Assembly (NCBI GenBank): GCA_937897325.1
Contig: CALCOY010000025.1
Location: 1-64,000 of the forward strand
From: an uncultured Shimia sp.
GTDB taxonomy: Bacteria > Pseudomonadota > Alphaproteobacteria > Rhodobacterales > Rhodobacteraceae
Length of the DNA: 64,000 bases
Direction of reading: 5' to 3'
Part shown: positions 16,635 to 24,659 of the stretch, piece by piece
Layout of the letters: each line of letters starts with the position of its first letter
How positions within the stretch are numbered: the stretch's first letter is position 1
The notes under the pieces: generated by a model
Seen by the model: only the letters and a program-made list of their open reading frames with translations
What the model was told of the DNA's origin: nothing
The model's database searches: none
Made by a program: the position numbers and the translations under genes

Positions 16635-17033
16635 TCAGGGCGCGGTCTTTTCTTCCAATTCGGCGGCCATCGCCTCGGCACGGGCTGCCATCTCTGCCAG
16701 CGTATCGGTCACGGTCTGTGGTACAACAGGCACTTCGATGCGTTGAGGCTCTGCTGTGGAAGCCGCTGTTTTCAAGGCTGAAATCTCGGCATCCCGTTTG
16801 GTAAGTTGCGCCTCGACCTCGGTGACCTTGTCTTCAATGCTTGCCGTACGATCCGCAAGCATAAGGCCCGCCATCAAAAGCATCCGTGCTTCGGGCATTC
16901 GCCCAATCTGATCTGCCATCACTTGCGCTTCATCGTCCAGCATCTTGGCAGCCGATTGGAGGTATTGCTCTTCTCCCGGCTGACAGGCGACCTCAAATTC
17001 ACGGCCGCCGATCTTGATGGTGACTTCAGGCAT
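16635..17033 (-). CDS. zapA: cell division protein ZapA
   Basis: A 132-residue FtsZ-ring-associated protein. The N-terminal MPEVTIKIGGREFEVACQPG and the central heptad-rich helix (YLQSAAKMLDDEAQVMADQIG, RMLLMAGLMLADRT) are typical; the C-terminal third is an extended low-complexity helix not found in enterobacterial ZapA. The start at 17033 (MPEV) is preferred over the longer Arg-rich frame from 17123. It overlaps by 8 nt the gene upstream, another coiled-coil protein, suggesting a joint division-related unit. Confidence 0.88.
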   Translation of the reverse strand: MPEVTIKIGGREFEVACQPGEEQYLQSAAKMLDDEAQVMADQIGRMPEARMLLMAGLMLADRTASIEDKVTEVEAQLTKRDAEISALKTAASTAEPQRIEVPVVPQTVTDTLAEMAARAEAMAAELEEKTAP

Positions 17034-17478
17034 CTTGCGTCTCCTTATCAGCCGCTTCAAGCAGCGGGGCGAGCGCGCCAATAATACTTTCGGCTTCAGC
17101 GATGTCAGCCGCACGCGCCGCACGCAGAGCTTCCAGTTCGGCCATTATCGACTGGTTGATCAGGTTGGGATCCCCGACCCCCTCCGCATTGGCCTTGCGT
17201 AGGGCATCGTTGGCGGCACGCAGATCCGCATTGGCCTGCCGCAAGCGTTGAAGATCCGTATCCAGCATCTGAAGGCGCGCATCAGCCTCTTGCTGTCGCG
17301 TGCTGAGCTTGCGAACGCGCTCCATCAATTGCGCATTGGCCAGCTTTTCTTCATCCAGCGCTGTCTGCAGATCGGCTGCCCCCGCTACCGTTTCGCCGAC
17401 GCGCCCGACGCCGGTCGCAATCCGATCCATCGCCGCACTGATCCGGCGTTCCAATTCTTCGATGTCGCTCATCCCCAA
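17026..17478 (-). CDS. coiled-coil protein upstream of zapA
   Basis: Not a named family I can assign. 150 residues, almost entirely predicted coiled coil: an initial helix (IEELERRISAAMDRIATGVG) and long heptads through residues 40-100 rich in Leu, Ala and Arg. No membrane segment or cysteine. The 8-nt overlap with zapA suggests co-expression and a possible Z-ring-associated function. Start could be the ATG at 17472. The 234 bp upstream to tkt hold no further gene and presumably contain divergent promoters. Confidence 0.7.
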   Translation of the reverse strand: MGMSDIEELERRISAAMDRIATGVGRVGETVAGAADLQTALDEEKLANAQLMERVRKLSTRQQEADARLQMLDTDLQRLRQANADLRAANDALRKANAEGVGDPNLINQSIMAELEALRAARAADIAEAESIIGALAPLLEAADKETQDA

Positions 17479-17712
17479 CCTCAGCGTCGTCTGTTCCCTT
17501 TACCCGCATGACCGCAGACGAATCGCATGGCCCACAAGTTGATCCCGAATGTACCCAATGGCGAGACAAATTGCGCCCCCTTTACGATCAAAGGCTTGCG
17601 AGGCGGCATTGATGTGCCATCTGGCGCGCGGCTTCCCGCCGCTTGATCTTTGGCCCCCGGCTGATATGCACCGCTGACACGTGACATCTGCTGCCAAAAA
17701 GGAACGCCGCCC

Positions 17713-19758
17713 GTGGATCTTGACGCCCTTCGCTCTGCCCATCCCGATCATTGGTCCAAAGCGACAGCCATCAGAGCGTTAACGCTGGATGCGGTGGCCG
17801 CAGCAAATTCCGGCCATTCCGGCATGCCGATGGGAATGGCCGATGTGGCGACGGTTCTCTTTGAAAAGCACATGAAATTCGACGCCACCGACCCGCATTG
17901 GCCGGATCGCGACCGTTTCATCCTGTCGGCCGGTCATGGGTCTATGCTGCTCTATTCGCTGCTTTATTTGACAGGCTATTCGGATATGACGCTTGAGCAG
18001 GTGAAAAACTTCCGCCAATGGGGTGCGATTACAGCGGGCCACCCGGAATATGGTCACGCCACGGGAATCGAAACAACGACCGGACCATTGGGCCAGGGCA
18101 TCGCGAACTCAGTCGGCTTTGCGATGGCCGAAGAAATTCAGCGCGCTCATTACGGCAAGAAAGTCGTCGATCACTACACTTACGTGATCGCGGGCGACGG
18201 CTGCCTTATGGAAGGTGTCAGCCAGGAAGCCATAACCCTCGCCGGGCGGCACCAACTCTCCAAGCTCATCGTGCTGTGGGACAATAACAACATCACGATC
18301 GATGGCACGGTGGAGCTTGCGGACCGCACCGACCAGATCATGCGTTTCAAATCAGCCGGCTGGGCAGTGATTGAAATCGATGGCCACGACCCGGAAGAGA
18401 TTGACGAGGCGCTGACCAAGGCCAAACGCGGGCAAAAGCCAACCATGATTGCCTGCAAGACGCATATTGCTTTGGGTCACGCGGCGCAGGACACGTCAAA
18501 AGGGCATGGTGCGCTGACGGATCAGGGGCAGTTGCAGGACGCAAAGGCGGCCTACGGATGGACTACAGAACCGTTTGAAGTGCCCGGAGATATCAAGACG
18601 GCCTGGGAAACAATTGGCACCCGCGGACAAGAAGCACGGCGCGCTTGGACAGAACGTTTCGCTAGCCTGTCGGCAAAAAAACGTGGCGAATTCGAACGGG
18701 CCTACGCTCTTGATGCACCAAAGAAATTGAGCGCGACGATCAAAGCGCTTAAAAAACAAATGTCCGAAAGCGCACCTAAACTTGCAACACGGGCCAGCAG
18801 TGAAAAGGTGCTCGAGATCATCAATCCGGTCATGCCGGAAACTGTTGGCGGATCGGCGGATCTGACGGGTTCGAACAACACTAAGACGGCAGATCTCGGG
18901 GTTTTTGACGTGGATAACCGCAAGGGACGCTATGTCCATTGGGGTGTGCGCGAACATGGAATGGCCGCGGCGATGAACGGCATGGTCCTGCATGGGGGGG
19001 TGCGTCCCTACGGCGGAACCTTCATGGCATTCACCGACTATGCGCGGCCCGCGATGCGACTGGCGGCGTTGATGAAGGTGCCCACGGTCTTTGTGATGAC
19101 GCATGACTCGATTGGGTTGGGTGAGGACGGTCCGACCCACCAACCGATCGAGCATCTAGCGATTTCGCGTGCAACACCAAACACTTACGTCTTCCGTCCT
19201 GCCGACACGATCGAAACCGCCGAGGCATGGGAACTGGCACTGACCGCCAAGGAAACGCCATCGGTGCTGTCACTGACCCGTCAGGGACTTCCAACCGTGC
19301 GGACGGATCACAAGACCAAGAACCTGACTGCGCAAGGCGCTTACGTGCTGAAGGACGCCGATGCGAAGCGGCAGGCGATCCTGATGGCCACGGGTTCTGA
19401 GGTTTCGGTTGCCATGGCCGCCCGTGACATCCTGGAAACCGAAGGGATCGGAACACGTGTGGTTTCAATGCCTTGCTGGGAGCTTTTCGAAGAGCAAGAC
19501 GAAGCATACCGCAAGCGGGTCTTGCCCGGTGGGCCTGTGCGCATCGCGGTCGAGGCTGGCATCCGCCTTGGCTGGGATCGCTGGCTTTTCGGGGAACGCG
19601 GCAAGCGCGAAAAGTCCGGCTTTGTGGGCATGCATGGCTTTGGCGCCTCTGCCCCAGCGGATGAACTTTTTCGCCAATTCGAGATCACGCCCGAGGCGAC
19701 GGCCCAAAAGGTACGGGATCTTGTTGACGGGAAATGGCAGCCGTCTGCCGAAGTGTGA
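17713..19758 (+). CDS. tkt: transketolase
   Basis: A 681-residue thiamine-diphosphate enzyme moving two-carbon units between pentose and other sugar phosphates. ThDP-binding [13 protein letters not shown]...NN and the N-terminal [11 protein letters not shown] and [15 protein letters not shown] motifs are present; the pyrimidine domain has [12 protein letters not shown] and [20 protein letters not shown]. Length is typical of the family. The best start is GTG at 17713. The gene stands between zapA's coiled-coil neighbour (divergent) and a DUF808 gene (convergent), with the two gap genes next on the same strand. Confidence 0.97.
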   Translation: MDLDALRSAHPDHWSKATAIRALTLDAVAAANSGHSGMPMGMADVATVLFEKHMKFDATDPHWPDRDRFILSAGHGSMLLYSLLYLTGYSDMTLEQVKNFRQWGAITAGHPEYGHATGIETTTGPLGQGIANSVGFAMAEEIQRAHYGKKVVDHYTYVIAGDGCLMEGVSQEAITLAGRHQLSKLIVLWDNNNITIDGTVELADRTDQIMRFKSAGWAVIEIDGHDPEEIDEALTKAKRGQKPTMIACKTHIALGHAAQDTSKGHGALTDQGQLQDAKAAYGWTTEPFEVPGDIKTAWETIGTRGQEARRAWTERFASLSAKKRGEFERAYALDAPKKLSATIKALKKQMSESAPKLATRASSEKVLEIINPVMPETVGGSADLTGSNNTKTADLGVFDVDNRKGRYVHWGVREHGMAAAMNGMVLHGGVRPYGGTFMAFTDYARPAMRLAALMKVPTVFVMTHDSIGLGEDGPTHQPIEHLAISRATPNTYVFRPADTIETAEAWELALTAKETPSVLSLTRQGLPTVRTDHKTKNLTAQGAYVLKDADAKRQAILMATGSEVSVAMAARDILETEGIGTRVVSMPCWELFEEQDEAYRKRVLPGGPVRIAVEAGIRLGWDRWLFGERGKREKSGFVGMHGFGASAPADELFRQFEITPEATAQKVRDLVDGKWQPSAEV

Positions 19759-19925
19759 CAACACCCTATGCCGGTTCGGTGCGTGTTTCGTTCTCAAACA
19801 ACCGCTTAGCCAAACAAAACAAGGCGAAGCGGATGTCTGATTGACGTGGGCGTTGCGTCGGTTACTGACACCCGGGCGAACTCGATTTCCAGGCTGTGCG
19901 TCGCGGCAACTTCACCATCAAGACC

Positions 19926-20888
19926 TTAGGCAGGTGCCTTGGCCGCGACGGACCGCCAAAGCGGCGTGATGACCTTTTCGCCCACTGGGATCAGGATAAA
20001 CCCAAGGATCGCGCCGAGCACACCATCGAGTGCGGCCTTCACGATCCATTCCACGGCCCCCTGTCCCTGACCGATCGCATGGGCCACAAAGTGGATCGCC
20101 TCTTCCGGTCCGTGCCAGCCCATTTCGGCCAGACCGTGCACAATGATAGACCCGCCAACCCAGAGCATGGCGGCGGTTCCAACAATTGTCAGGGTCTTCA
20201 TAAAGCCCGGCATGATCCGGACGATGCCGCGACCCAGGGCTTGCAAGATCCCAATCCGCCCGCGCGTGGCGAGTGCGAGGCCAAAATCATCGGCCTTCAC
20301 GATCAACGCTACAGAACCATAGACCGCGACGGTAATCAGAATGCCGACCATGGCAAGGGTCGCCCCTTCCATCCAGATGTTGCTTTCGGGAATGGCGGCG
20401 AGCGCGATTGTCATAATCTCGGCCGAGAGAATAAAATCGGTCTTGATGGCGCCCATTGCCTTTTGTTCCTCAAGATGGGCGGGATCCTCCACGGTGTTTT
20501 CCCTGTCGGGATAGTCCTCATGCCCATGCCCGCCGAGCCCAAGTGCATGGGCAATCTTTTCGGCCCCTTCAAAGCAAAGATAGGCTCCACCCAGCATCAA
20601 CAGCGGTGGGATCAACCATGGCGCAAAGGCCGACAGAAGCAGGCCCGCAGGCAGCAGATACAGGAGCTTGTTCTTGAAAGACCCTTTGGCGATGCGCCAG
20701 ATGATCGGCAATTCGCGGTCGGCCGAAAAGCCATGGACGTATTTGGGGGTTACGGCTGCGTCGTCGATCACCGCACCGGCGGCTTTTGATCCGGCCTTGA
20801 TGGCCTGGGCCGCGACATCGTCGATGCTGGTTGCTGCCACTTTTGCAATGGCTGCCACATCGTCCAGCAATGCCAGTAATCCGCTCAT
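19926..20888 (-). CDS. DUF808 family membrane protein
   Basis: A 320-residue DUF808 (YedI-like) protein. It begins MSGLLALLDDVAAIAKVAATS, the family signature, and has about six to eight hydrophobic segments from residue 75 onward, e.g. LYLLPAGLLLSAFAPWLIPP, TLAMVGILITVAVYGSVALI and VEWIVKAALDGVLGAILGFI. Function is not established in the family. It is convergent with tkt and divergent from the first gap gene, whose regulatory region it shares. Confidence 0.9.
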   Translation of the reverse strand: MSGLLALLDDVAAIAKVAATSIDDVAAQAIKAGSKAAGAVIDDAAVTPKYVHGFSADRELPIIWRIAKGSFKNKLLYLLPAGLLLSAFAPWLIPPLLMLGGAYLCFEGAEKIAHALGLGGHGHEDYPDRENTVEDPAHLEEQKAMGAIKTDFILSAEIMTIALAAIPESNIWMEGATLAMVGILITVAVYGSVALIVKADDFGLALATRGRIGILQALGRGIVRIMPGFMKTLTIVGTAAMLWVGGSIIVHGLAEMGWHGPEEAIHFVAHAIGQGQGAVEWIVKAALDGVLGAILGFILIPVGEKVITPLWRSVAAKAPA

Positions 20889-20952
20889 AGTGCCGTTCCC
20901 TTTTCGCCTTTTGGCAGAGCTAGCACCGCCGGTGCAGGAAACAAACCGCCTA

Positions 20953-20985
20953 TGTGTGCGCTAACACCCTTCTTTATCGCTAACA
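20953..20985. promoter_or_regulatory. two LacI-type palindromic operators upstream of gap1
   Basis: Two 14-bp sites resemble the palindrome TGTTAGCG(C/A)TAACA: TGTGTGCGCTAACA at 20953-20966 (12/14 to the idealised TGTTAGCGCTAACA) and CTTTATCGCTAACA at 20972-20985 (11/14). They are 19 bp apart, nearly two helical turns, and end 2 bp before a predicted -35. A LacI-family regulator of central carbon metabolism (CceR/PckR type in alphaproteobacteria) is the candidate binder; inferred from motif shape, not shown. Confidence 0.5.
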
Positions 20986-20987
20986 TA

Positions 20988-21015
20988 TTGAAAACGTGTA
21001 TTTCCCTGTCACAAT
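20988..21015 (+). promoter_or_regulatory. predicted sigma-70-type promoter of gap1
   Basis: TTGAAA (20988-20993), 16-bp spacer, CACAAT (21010-21015). Roughly 50 bp before the gap1 ATG. The two palindromes lie immediately upstream, a position compatible with activation or with regulation of the divergent DUF808 gene. Confidence 0.4.
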
Positions 21016-21064
21016 CAGAGGTCTATAGAACCAACAATTGCTGTACTGCAAAAGGGTTTTTACG

Positions 21065-22066
21065 ATGACGATCAAAGTTGGGATCAACGGATTCGGCCGG
21101 ATCGGGCGCTGCACACTCAGCCACATCGCGGCCAGCCGCCGCAACGACATCGAAGTCGTGAAGCTGAACGCGACCGGGCCGATCGAAAGTGCCGCGCATC
21201 TGATCCGCTATGACAGCGTCCACGGTGCGTTTCCAGGGAATGTGCAGGTTGCTGGTGACACCATTGACCTGGGGCGTGGCCCGATCGAGGTGCAATCGAC
21301 CTATGATATGGGCGAGCTTGACTGGGAAGGCTGTGACGTCGTCCTGGAATGCACGGGCAAGTTCAACGATGGCCAGAAGGCGAAGACCCATCTGGAGCGT
21401 GGCGCGGGCCGCGTTCTCCTGAGCGCACCCGGTAGGAATGTGGACCGGACGGTCGTCTATGGTGTGAACCACAGAGATTTGGTTGAGACCGACAAGATGG
21501 TGTCGAACGGATCCTGCACGACGAATTGCCTTGCCCCACTTGCCAAAGTGCTCGACGATTCTATCGGTATCAAAAACGGTCTCATGACCACGATCCATTC
21601 TTATACTGGCGACCAGCCCACGCTGGACAAACGCCACAATGATTTCTACCGCGCCCGTGCCGCGGCGATGTCGCTTATCCCGACATCGACCGGGGCGGCC
21701 AAGGCGCTTGGTGAGGTTCTGCCCAGCCTTGCGGGCAAGCTTGACGGGACGGCGATGCGGGTTCCGACACCGAATGTCTCTGCGGTGGATCTGACGTTCC
21801 AGGCCAAACGTGATGTGACCGCTGATGAAGTCAATGCGGCGGTCCTAGAGGCCTCCAAAGGACCGATCGGACATGTGTTGGCCTACGATCCAGAACTGAA
21901 AGTCTCGGTCGACTTCAACCATACAGAACATTCGTCGATCTTCGCGCCGGACCAGACCAAGGTGGTTGGCGACAGGCTGGTGCGCGTGCTGGCCTGGTAT
22001 GATAATGAATGGGCCTTTTCCGTCCGGATGGCGGATGTGGCTGTGGCAATGGGGCGGCTTAACTAG
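21065..22066 (+). CDS. glyceraldehyde-3-phosphate dehydrogenase 1, predicted NADP-preferring (GapB-like)
   Basis: A 333-residue type I GAPDH: Rossmann motif INGFGRIGR, catalytic Cys151 in SNGSCTTNC, HSYTGDQPTLD and PTSTGAAKA, and the C-terminal WYDNEWAFS. The residue after Asn35, which is Asp in NAD-dependent enzymes, is Ala36 (LNATGPIES). Loss of that aspartate is the hallmark of NADP-accepting, often gluconeogenic GapB-type enzymes such as Bacillus subtilis GapB; coenzyme use here is inferred. The ATG at 21065 gives the family start. A terminator and a 47-codon membrane ORF separate it from a second GAPDH gene. Confidence 0.95.
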   Translation: MTIKVGINGFGRIGRCTLSHIAASRRNDIEVVKLNATGPIESAAHLIRYDSVHGAFPGNVQVAGDTIDLGRGPIEVQSTYDMGELDWEGCDVVLECTGKFNDGQKAKTHLERGAGRVLLSAPGRNVDRTVVYGVNHRDLVETDKMVSNGSCTTNCLAPLAKVLDDSIGIKNGLMTTIHSYTGDQPTLDKRHNDFYRARAAAMSLIPTSTGAAKALGEVLPSLAGKLDGTAMRVPTPNVSAVDLTFQAKRDVTADEVNAAVLEASKGPIGHVLAYDPELKVSVDFNHTEHSSIFAPDQTKVVGDRLVRVLAWYDNEWAFSVRMADVAVAMGRLN

Positions 22067-22086
22067 TTCCTCAGAGCTTGAATGGT

Positions 22087-22121
22087 AAGGGCGGGGATGT
22101 CATAGCCATCCCTGCCCTTTT
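22087..22121 (+). terminator. rho-independent terminator after gap1
   Basis: 13-bp stem with one mismatch (aagggcggggatg at 22087-22099 and catccctgccctt at 22107-22119), 7-nt loop, then T residues. It begins 20 nt after the gap1 stop, separating gap1 from the downstream small ORF and gap2. Confidence 0.75.
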
Positions 22122-22133
22122 GCTGTCTGACCC

Positions 22134-22277
22134 ATGACGAACCGCCTTGCCCTTACACTCGCCATCCTGCTTCTGGGCAGCCTCGTGCTCGATCTCTGGC
22201 TATATGGATCAGAGCACATGATTTTTCTCGGCAAGAAACTCTTCGAACTGATCGACTGGCTCGCCTTTTGGCGTTGA
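22134..22277 (+). CDS. 47-aa single-span membrane protein between the two gap genes
   Basis: A 47-residue ORF beginning MTNRLALTLAILLLGS. Residues 4-20 form one hydrophobic span, followed by DLWLYGSEHMIFLGKKLFE and ending LIDWLAFWR. The codon bias matches neighbouring genes and the hydrophobic-then-amphipathic pattern looks selected. I recall similar short ORFs beside gap genes in related Rhodobacterales, but this cannot be verified here. The Shine-Dalgarno region is poor (tgctgtctgaccc). The predicted gap2 promoter overlaps its 3' end. No function known. Confidence 0.6.
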   Translation: MTNRLALTLAILLLGSLVLDLWLYGSEHMIFLGKKLFELIDWLAFWR

Positions 22278-22295
22278 ATTCCCGTTTTCTACAAT
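22268..22295 (+). promoter_or_regulatory. predicted sigma-70-type promoter of gap2
   Basis: TTGGCG (22268-22273), 16-bp spacer, TACAAT (22290-22295), overlapping the end of the 47-codon ORF. It would start transcription about 22302, upstream of the palindrome at 22316-22329. Confidence 0.4.
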
Positions 22296-22315
22296 AGCCT
22301 TTTGCTTTTTGCGCC

Positions 22316-22329
22316 TGTTAGCGATAACA
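22316..22329. promoter_or_regulatory. LacI-type palindromic operator in the gap2 leader
   Basis: TGTTAGCGATAACA, 13/14 to TGTTAGCGCTAACA, within a longer perfect inverted repeat ctgtta-gcga-taacag (22315-22330). It sits downstream of the predicted gap2 promoter and 29 bp before the ATG, a location typical of a repressor operator. Confidence 0.6.
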
Positions 22330-22358
22330 GAGCCTCAAATCGGATCGGAGGGCATGTC

Positions 22359-23351
22359 ATGGCAATCACAGCCGCAATCAATGGGTTTGGCCGGATCGGG
22401 CGCAATGTGCTGCGCGCACTGATCGAAGAGGGGCGCGATGACATTGATATCGTCGCAATCAACGATCTGGGCCCGGTTGAGACGAATGCCCATCTTTTGC
22501 AGTACGACAGCGTGCACGGCCGCTTTCCCGCAAAAGTGAGCGTGGGTGAGAACAGCATTGATGTGGGGCGCGGCTCAATCCAGGTCACGGCAGAGCGGAA
22601 CCCGGCAGATCTGCCGTGGAAGGACGTGGACATCGTTTTGGAATGCACGGGCATCTTCACCTCGAAAGAGGCTTGCCAAGCGCATCTCGAGAATGGCGCG
22701 GGTAAGGTGCTGATATCCGCGCCAGGCAAGAACGTCGACAAGACAATTGTCTATGGGGTCAATCATGACACGTTAGGGGCTGACGATCTGATCGTCTCAA
22801 ATGCATCCTGCACGACCAATTGCCTGACGCCCGTCGCGAAGGTCTTGCAGGACAGTTTTGGCATCAACCGCGGGTTCATGACGACGGTGCATTCCTACAC
22901 GGGCGATCAGCCTACGCTGGACACATTGCACCAGGATCTCTACCGGGCACGAGCCGCCGCACTCAGCATGATCCCGACCTCGACCGGTGCTGCCAAAGCC
23001 GTCGGCCTGGTTATGCCCGAATTGGGCGGCAAGCTGGACGGTGTGGCAATCCGAGTGCCGACGCCCAACGTCTCATGCATCGATCTGACGGTCGAGTTGG
23101 GGCGCGATGTGTCGGCAGAAGAGGTCAACGTGACGATGACCGATGCCGCAAACGGGCCACTGCAAGGCGTTCTGGGCGCCACGGATGCCAAACTCGTGAG
23201 CCAGGACTTCAACCACGATCCGCATTCATCCATCTTTGCGACCGACCAGACCAAGGTTATTGACGGCAACATGCTGCGCGTTTTGTCCTGGTATGACAAC
23301 GAATGGGGCTTTTCGAACCGGATGCTGGATGTTGCAGCCGTGATGGCCTGA
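22359..23351 (+). CDS. gap: glyceraldehyde-3-phosphate dehydrogenase 2, predicted NAD-dependent
   Basis: A 330-residue type I GAPDH with INGFGRIGR, catalytic Cys151 (SNASCTTNC), HSYTGDQPTLD and WYDNEWGFSN. Asp36 in AINDLGPVE is the residue that binds the adenosine ribose of NAD and excludes NADP, unlike the upstream paralogue. This is therefore the likely glycolytic enzyme. The ATG at 22359 (after cggagggcatgtc) is chosen over the extension from 22302, which would read through the palindrome. It is convergent with an ABC ATPase gene. Confidence 0.96.
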   Translation: MAITAAINGFGRIGRNVLRALIEEGRDDIDIVAINDLGPVETNAHLLQYDSVHGRFPAKVSVGENSIDVGRGSIQVTAERNPADLPWKDVDIVLECTGIFTSKEACQAHLENGAGKVLISAPGKNVDKTIVYGVNHDTLGADDLIVSNASCTTNCLTPVAKVLQDSFGINRGFMTTVHSYTGDQPTLDTLHQDLYRARAAALSMIPTSTGAAKAVGLVMPELGGKLDGVAIRVPTPNVSCIDLTVELGRDVSAEEVNVTMTDAANGPLQGVLGATDAKLVSQDFNHDPHSSIFATDQTKVIDGNMLRVLSWYDNEWGFSNRMLDVAAVMA

Positions 23352-23390
23352 CGGCAGTGGCCAGCGACAAGCCCGCTTTGCCGTCACCAA

Positions 23391-23413
23391 GTAAGCTGGG
23401 CGTGTCGCCCGCC
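23391..23413. repeat. hairpin repeat copy 1 downstream of the ABC ATPase gene
   Basis: gtaagctgggcgtgtcgccc... with stem gggcg/cgccc (loop tgt). It shares 21 of 23 bases with a copy at 24632-24654, in the same orientation; the two flank the ABC ATPase gene. It lies between convergent genes and may act as a terminator. Confidence 0.6.
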
Positions 23414-23420
23414 CCGATGT

Positions 23421-24518
23421 TCAAGCAGATGACGCAAAAATATAGCAGCGTGCACGTGGAACACGAAGCCACATAACCGTGCCAGGAGTGGGCAAAAAAA
23501 CATTGGGCACCGTCACCTTGAGCGGCAGGTGTTCGTGGTCCAGCCGAAACTCGATAAGGCTTTCATTGCCCATGAAGCGCGCGCGTTCGACCACAGCCTT
23601 GGCCGAGGTCCCATCGGTATCCGTGGGGTGCGGGCCCTGACCGCCCCGGTCAAAGTCGATGCGGACGTGCTGGGGGCGGAACACGATTTCAACTGTCGTG
23701 CCATCTGGAAAGCCCGGCGCAAGGAAGGGACCAAATGGAGTTGCCGCGAGGGCAGAGTTGATTTCGGCAGTCAAGATATTGGCATCGCTGAAAAACGCCA
23801 TCGCATCCTTGTCGCGCGGCTGCATGTAGAGATTGTAGGGCGCGCCCTGCTGGACGACATGTCCATCCCGCATGAGCGCGATTTCGTCAGCCATGCGCAA
23901 CGCCTCCTCCGGCTCATGCGTCACCAACAGGACGGCCGTGTCCTCCTCTTTCAGGATGGCCAGCGTCTCATCGCGAATGCCGTCACGCAAACGATTGTCG
24001 AGACCTGAAAAGGGTTCGTCCATGAGCATAATGCGGGGCTTTGGCGCCAAAGCCCGGGCCAGCGCGATCCGCTGCTGTTCACCACCGGACAACTGATGCG
24101 GGAAGGCATCCACAAAGCCTTTCATCCGGACACGCGCCAGCATGTCTTCGACGCGCTGACGCTTGTCGATCTTGCTGCCTCTCAGTCCGTAGGCCACATT
24201 GTCGGCAACGCTCAGATGCGGAAAAAGGGCAAAATCCTGGAACATCAGACCGATCTCGCGCTTTTCTGGAGGCACGCGCCGATGAGCGTCGCAAATCAGC
24301 TGTCCATCGACATATATTTCGCCGCTGTCCTGCATTTCGACCCCGGCAATCATCCGCAGCGTCGTCGACTTGCCACAACCCGATGGTCCGAGCAGACAGG
24401 TCACCTGACCGGGTTGAACTGACAAAGACACGTCATCCACTACGCGGCGCCCGCCGAAACTGCGCACGAGATTGCGAATTTCAAGTCGTGGAGCGGTCTC
24501 CTGCACCCGATCTTCCAT
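23421..24518 (-). CDS. ABC transporter ATP-binding protein (Fe3+/polyamine, FbpC/PotA-like)
   Basis: A 365-residue importer ATPase. Walker A GPSGCGKST at 44-52, Q-loop FQDF near 93, signature LSGGEQQ at 143-149, Walker B LMDEP at 165-169 and switch His201 are all intact. The C-terminal part contains a TOBE-like domain (VEIVFRPQHVRI, FMGNESLIEFRLDHEHLPLKVTVP). Architecture fits iron(III), spermidine/putrescine or similar uptake systems. No permease or binding-protein gene is adjacent in this window, so it is an orphan ATPase; the substrate is unassigned. Confidence 0.9.
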   Translation of the reverse strand: MEDRVQETAPRLEIRNLVRSFGGRRVVDDVSLSVQPGQVTCLLGPSGCGKSTTLRMIAGVEMQDSGEIYVDGQLICDAHRRVPPEKREIGLMFQDFALFPHLSVADNVAYGLRGSKIDKRQRVEDMLARVRMKGFVDAFPHQLSGGEQQRIALARALAPKPRIMLMDEPFSGLDNRLRDGIRDETLAILKEEDTAVLLVTHEPEEALRMADEIALMRDGHVVQQGAPYNLYMQPRDKDAMAFFSDANILTAEINSALAATPFGPFLAPGFPDGTTVEIVFRPQHVRIDFDRGGQGPHPTDTDGTSAKAVVERARFMGNESLIEFRLDHEHLPLKVTVPNVFLPTPGTVMWLRVPRARCYIFASSA

Positions 24519-24631
24519 TTCCGATCAAAAAGCTCAGGCGGAGGTATCAGGGCGGTTTGCCCTCCGCAAGAACCGAAGCGCGACAAGCGAAACAAGCACT
24601 TTGTCAGGACAGCGTCTGGGCGTTACAGTTC

Positions 24632-24654
24632 GTAAGGCGGGCGTGTCGCCCGCC
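24632..24654. repeat. hairpin repeat copy 2 between alkC and the ABC ATPase gene
   Basis: gtaaggcgggcgtgtcgccc... forms a perfect 9-bp stem aggcgggcg/cgcccgcct at 24635-24655 with loop tgt. It is the partner of the copy at 23391-23413. It follows the alkC-like stop on the minus strand; no T-run is evident. Confidence 0.65.
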
Positions 24655-24659
24655 TCCGC

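Noticed and set aside
17775-17786. 12-bp palindrome agcgttaacgct near the start of tkt
   Set aside because: It lies inside conserved coding sequence (residues around RALTLDA) and does not match the TGTTAGCG-type operators near gap; probably chance.
19896-20789. 297-codon plus-strand frame over the DUF808 gene
   Set aside because: Opposes a recognised membrane protein; composition is typical of an antisense frame.
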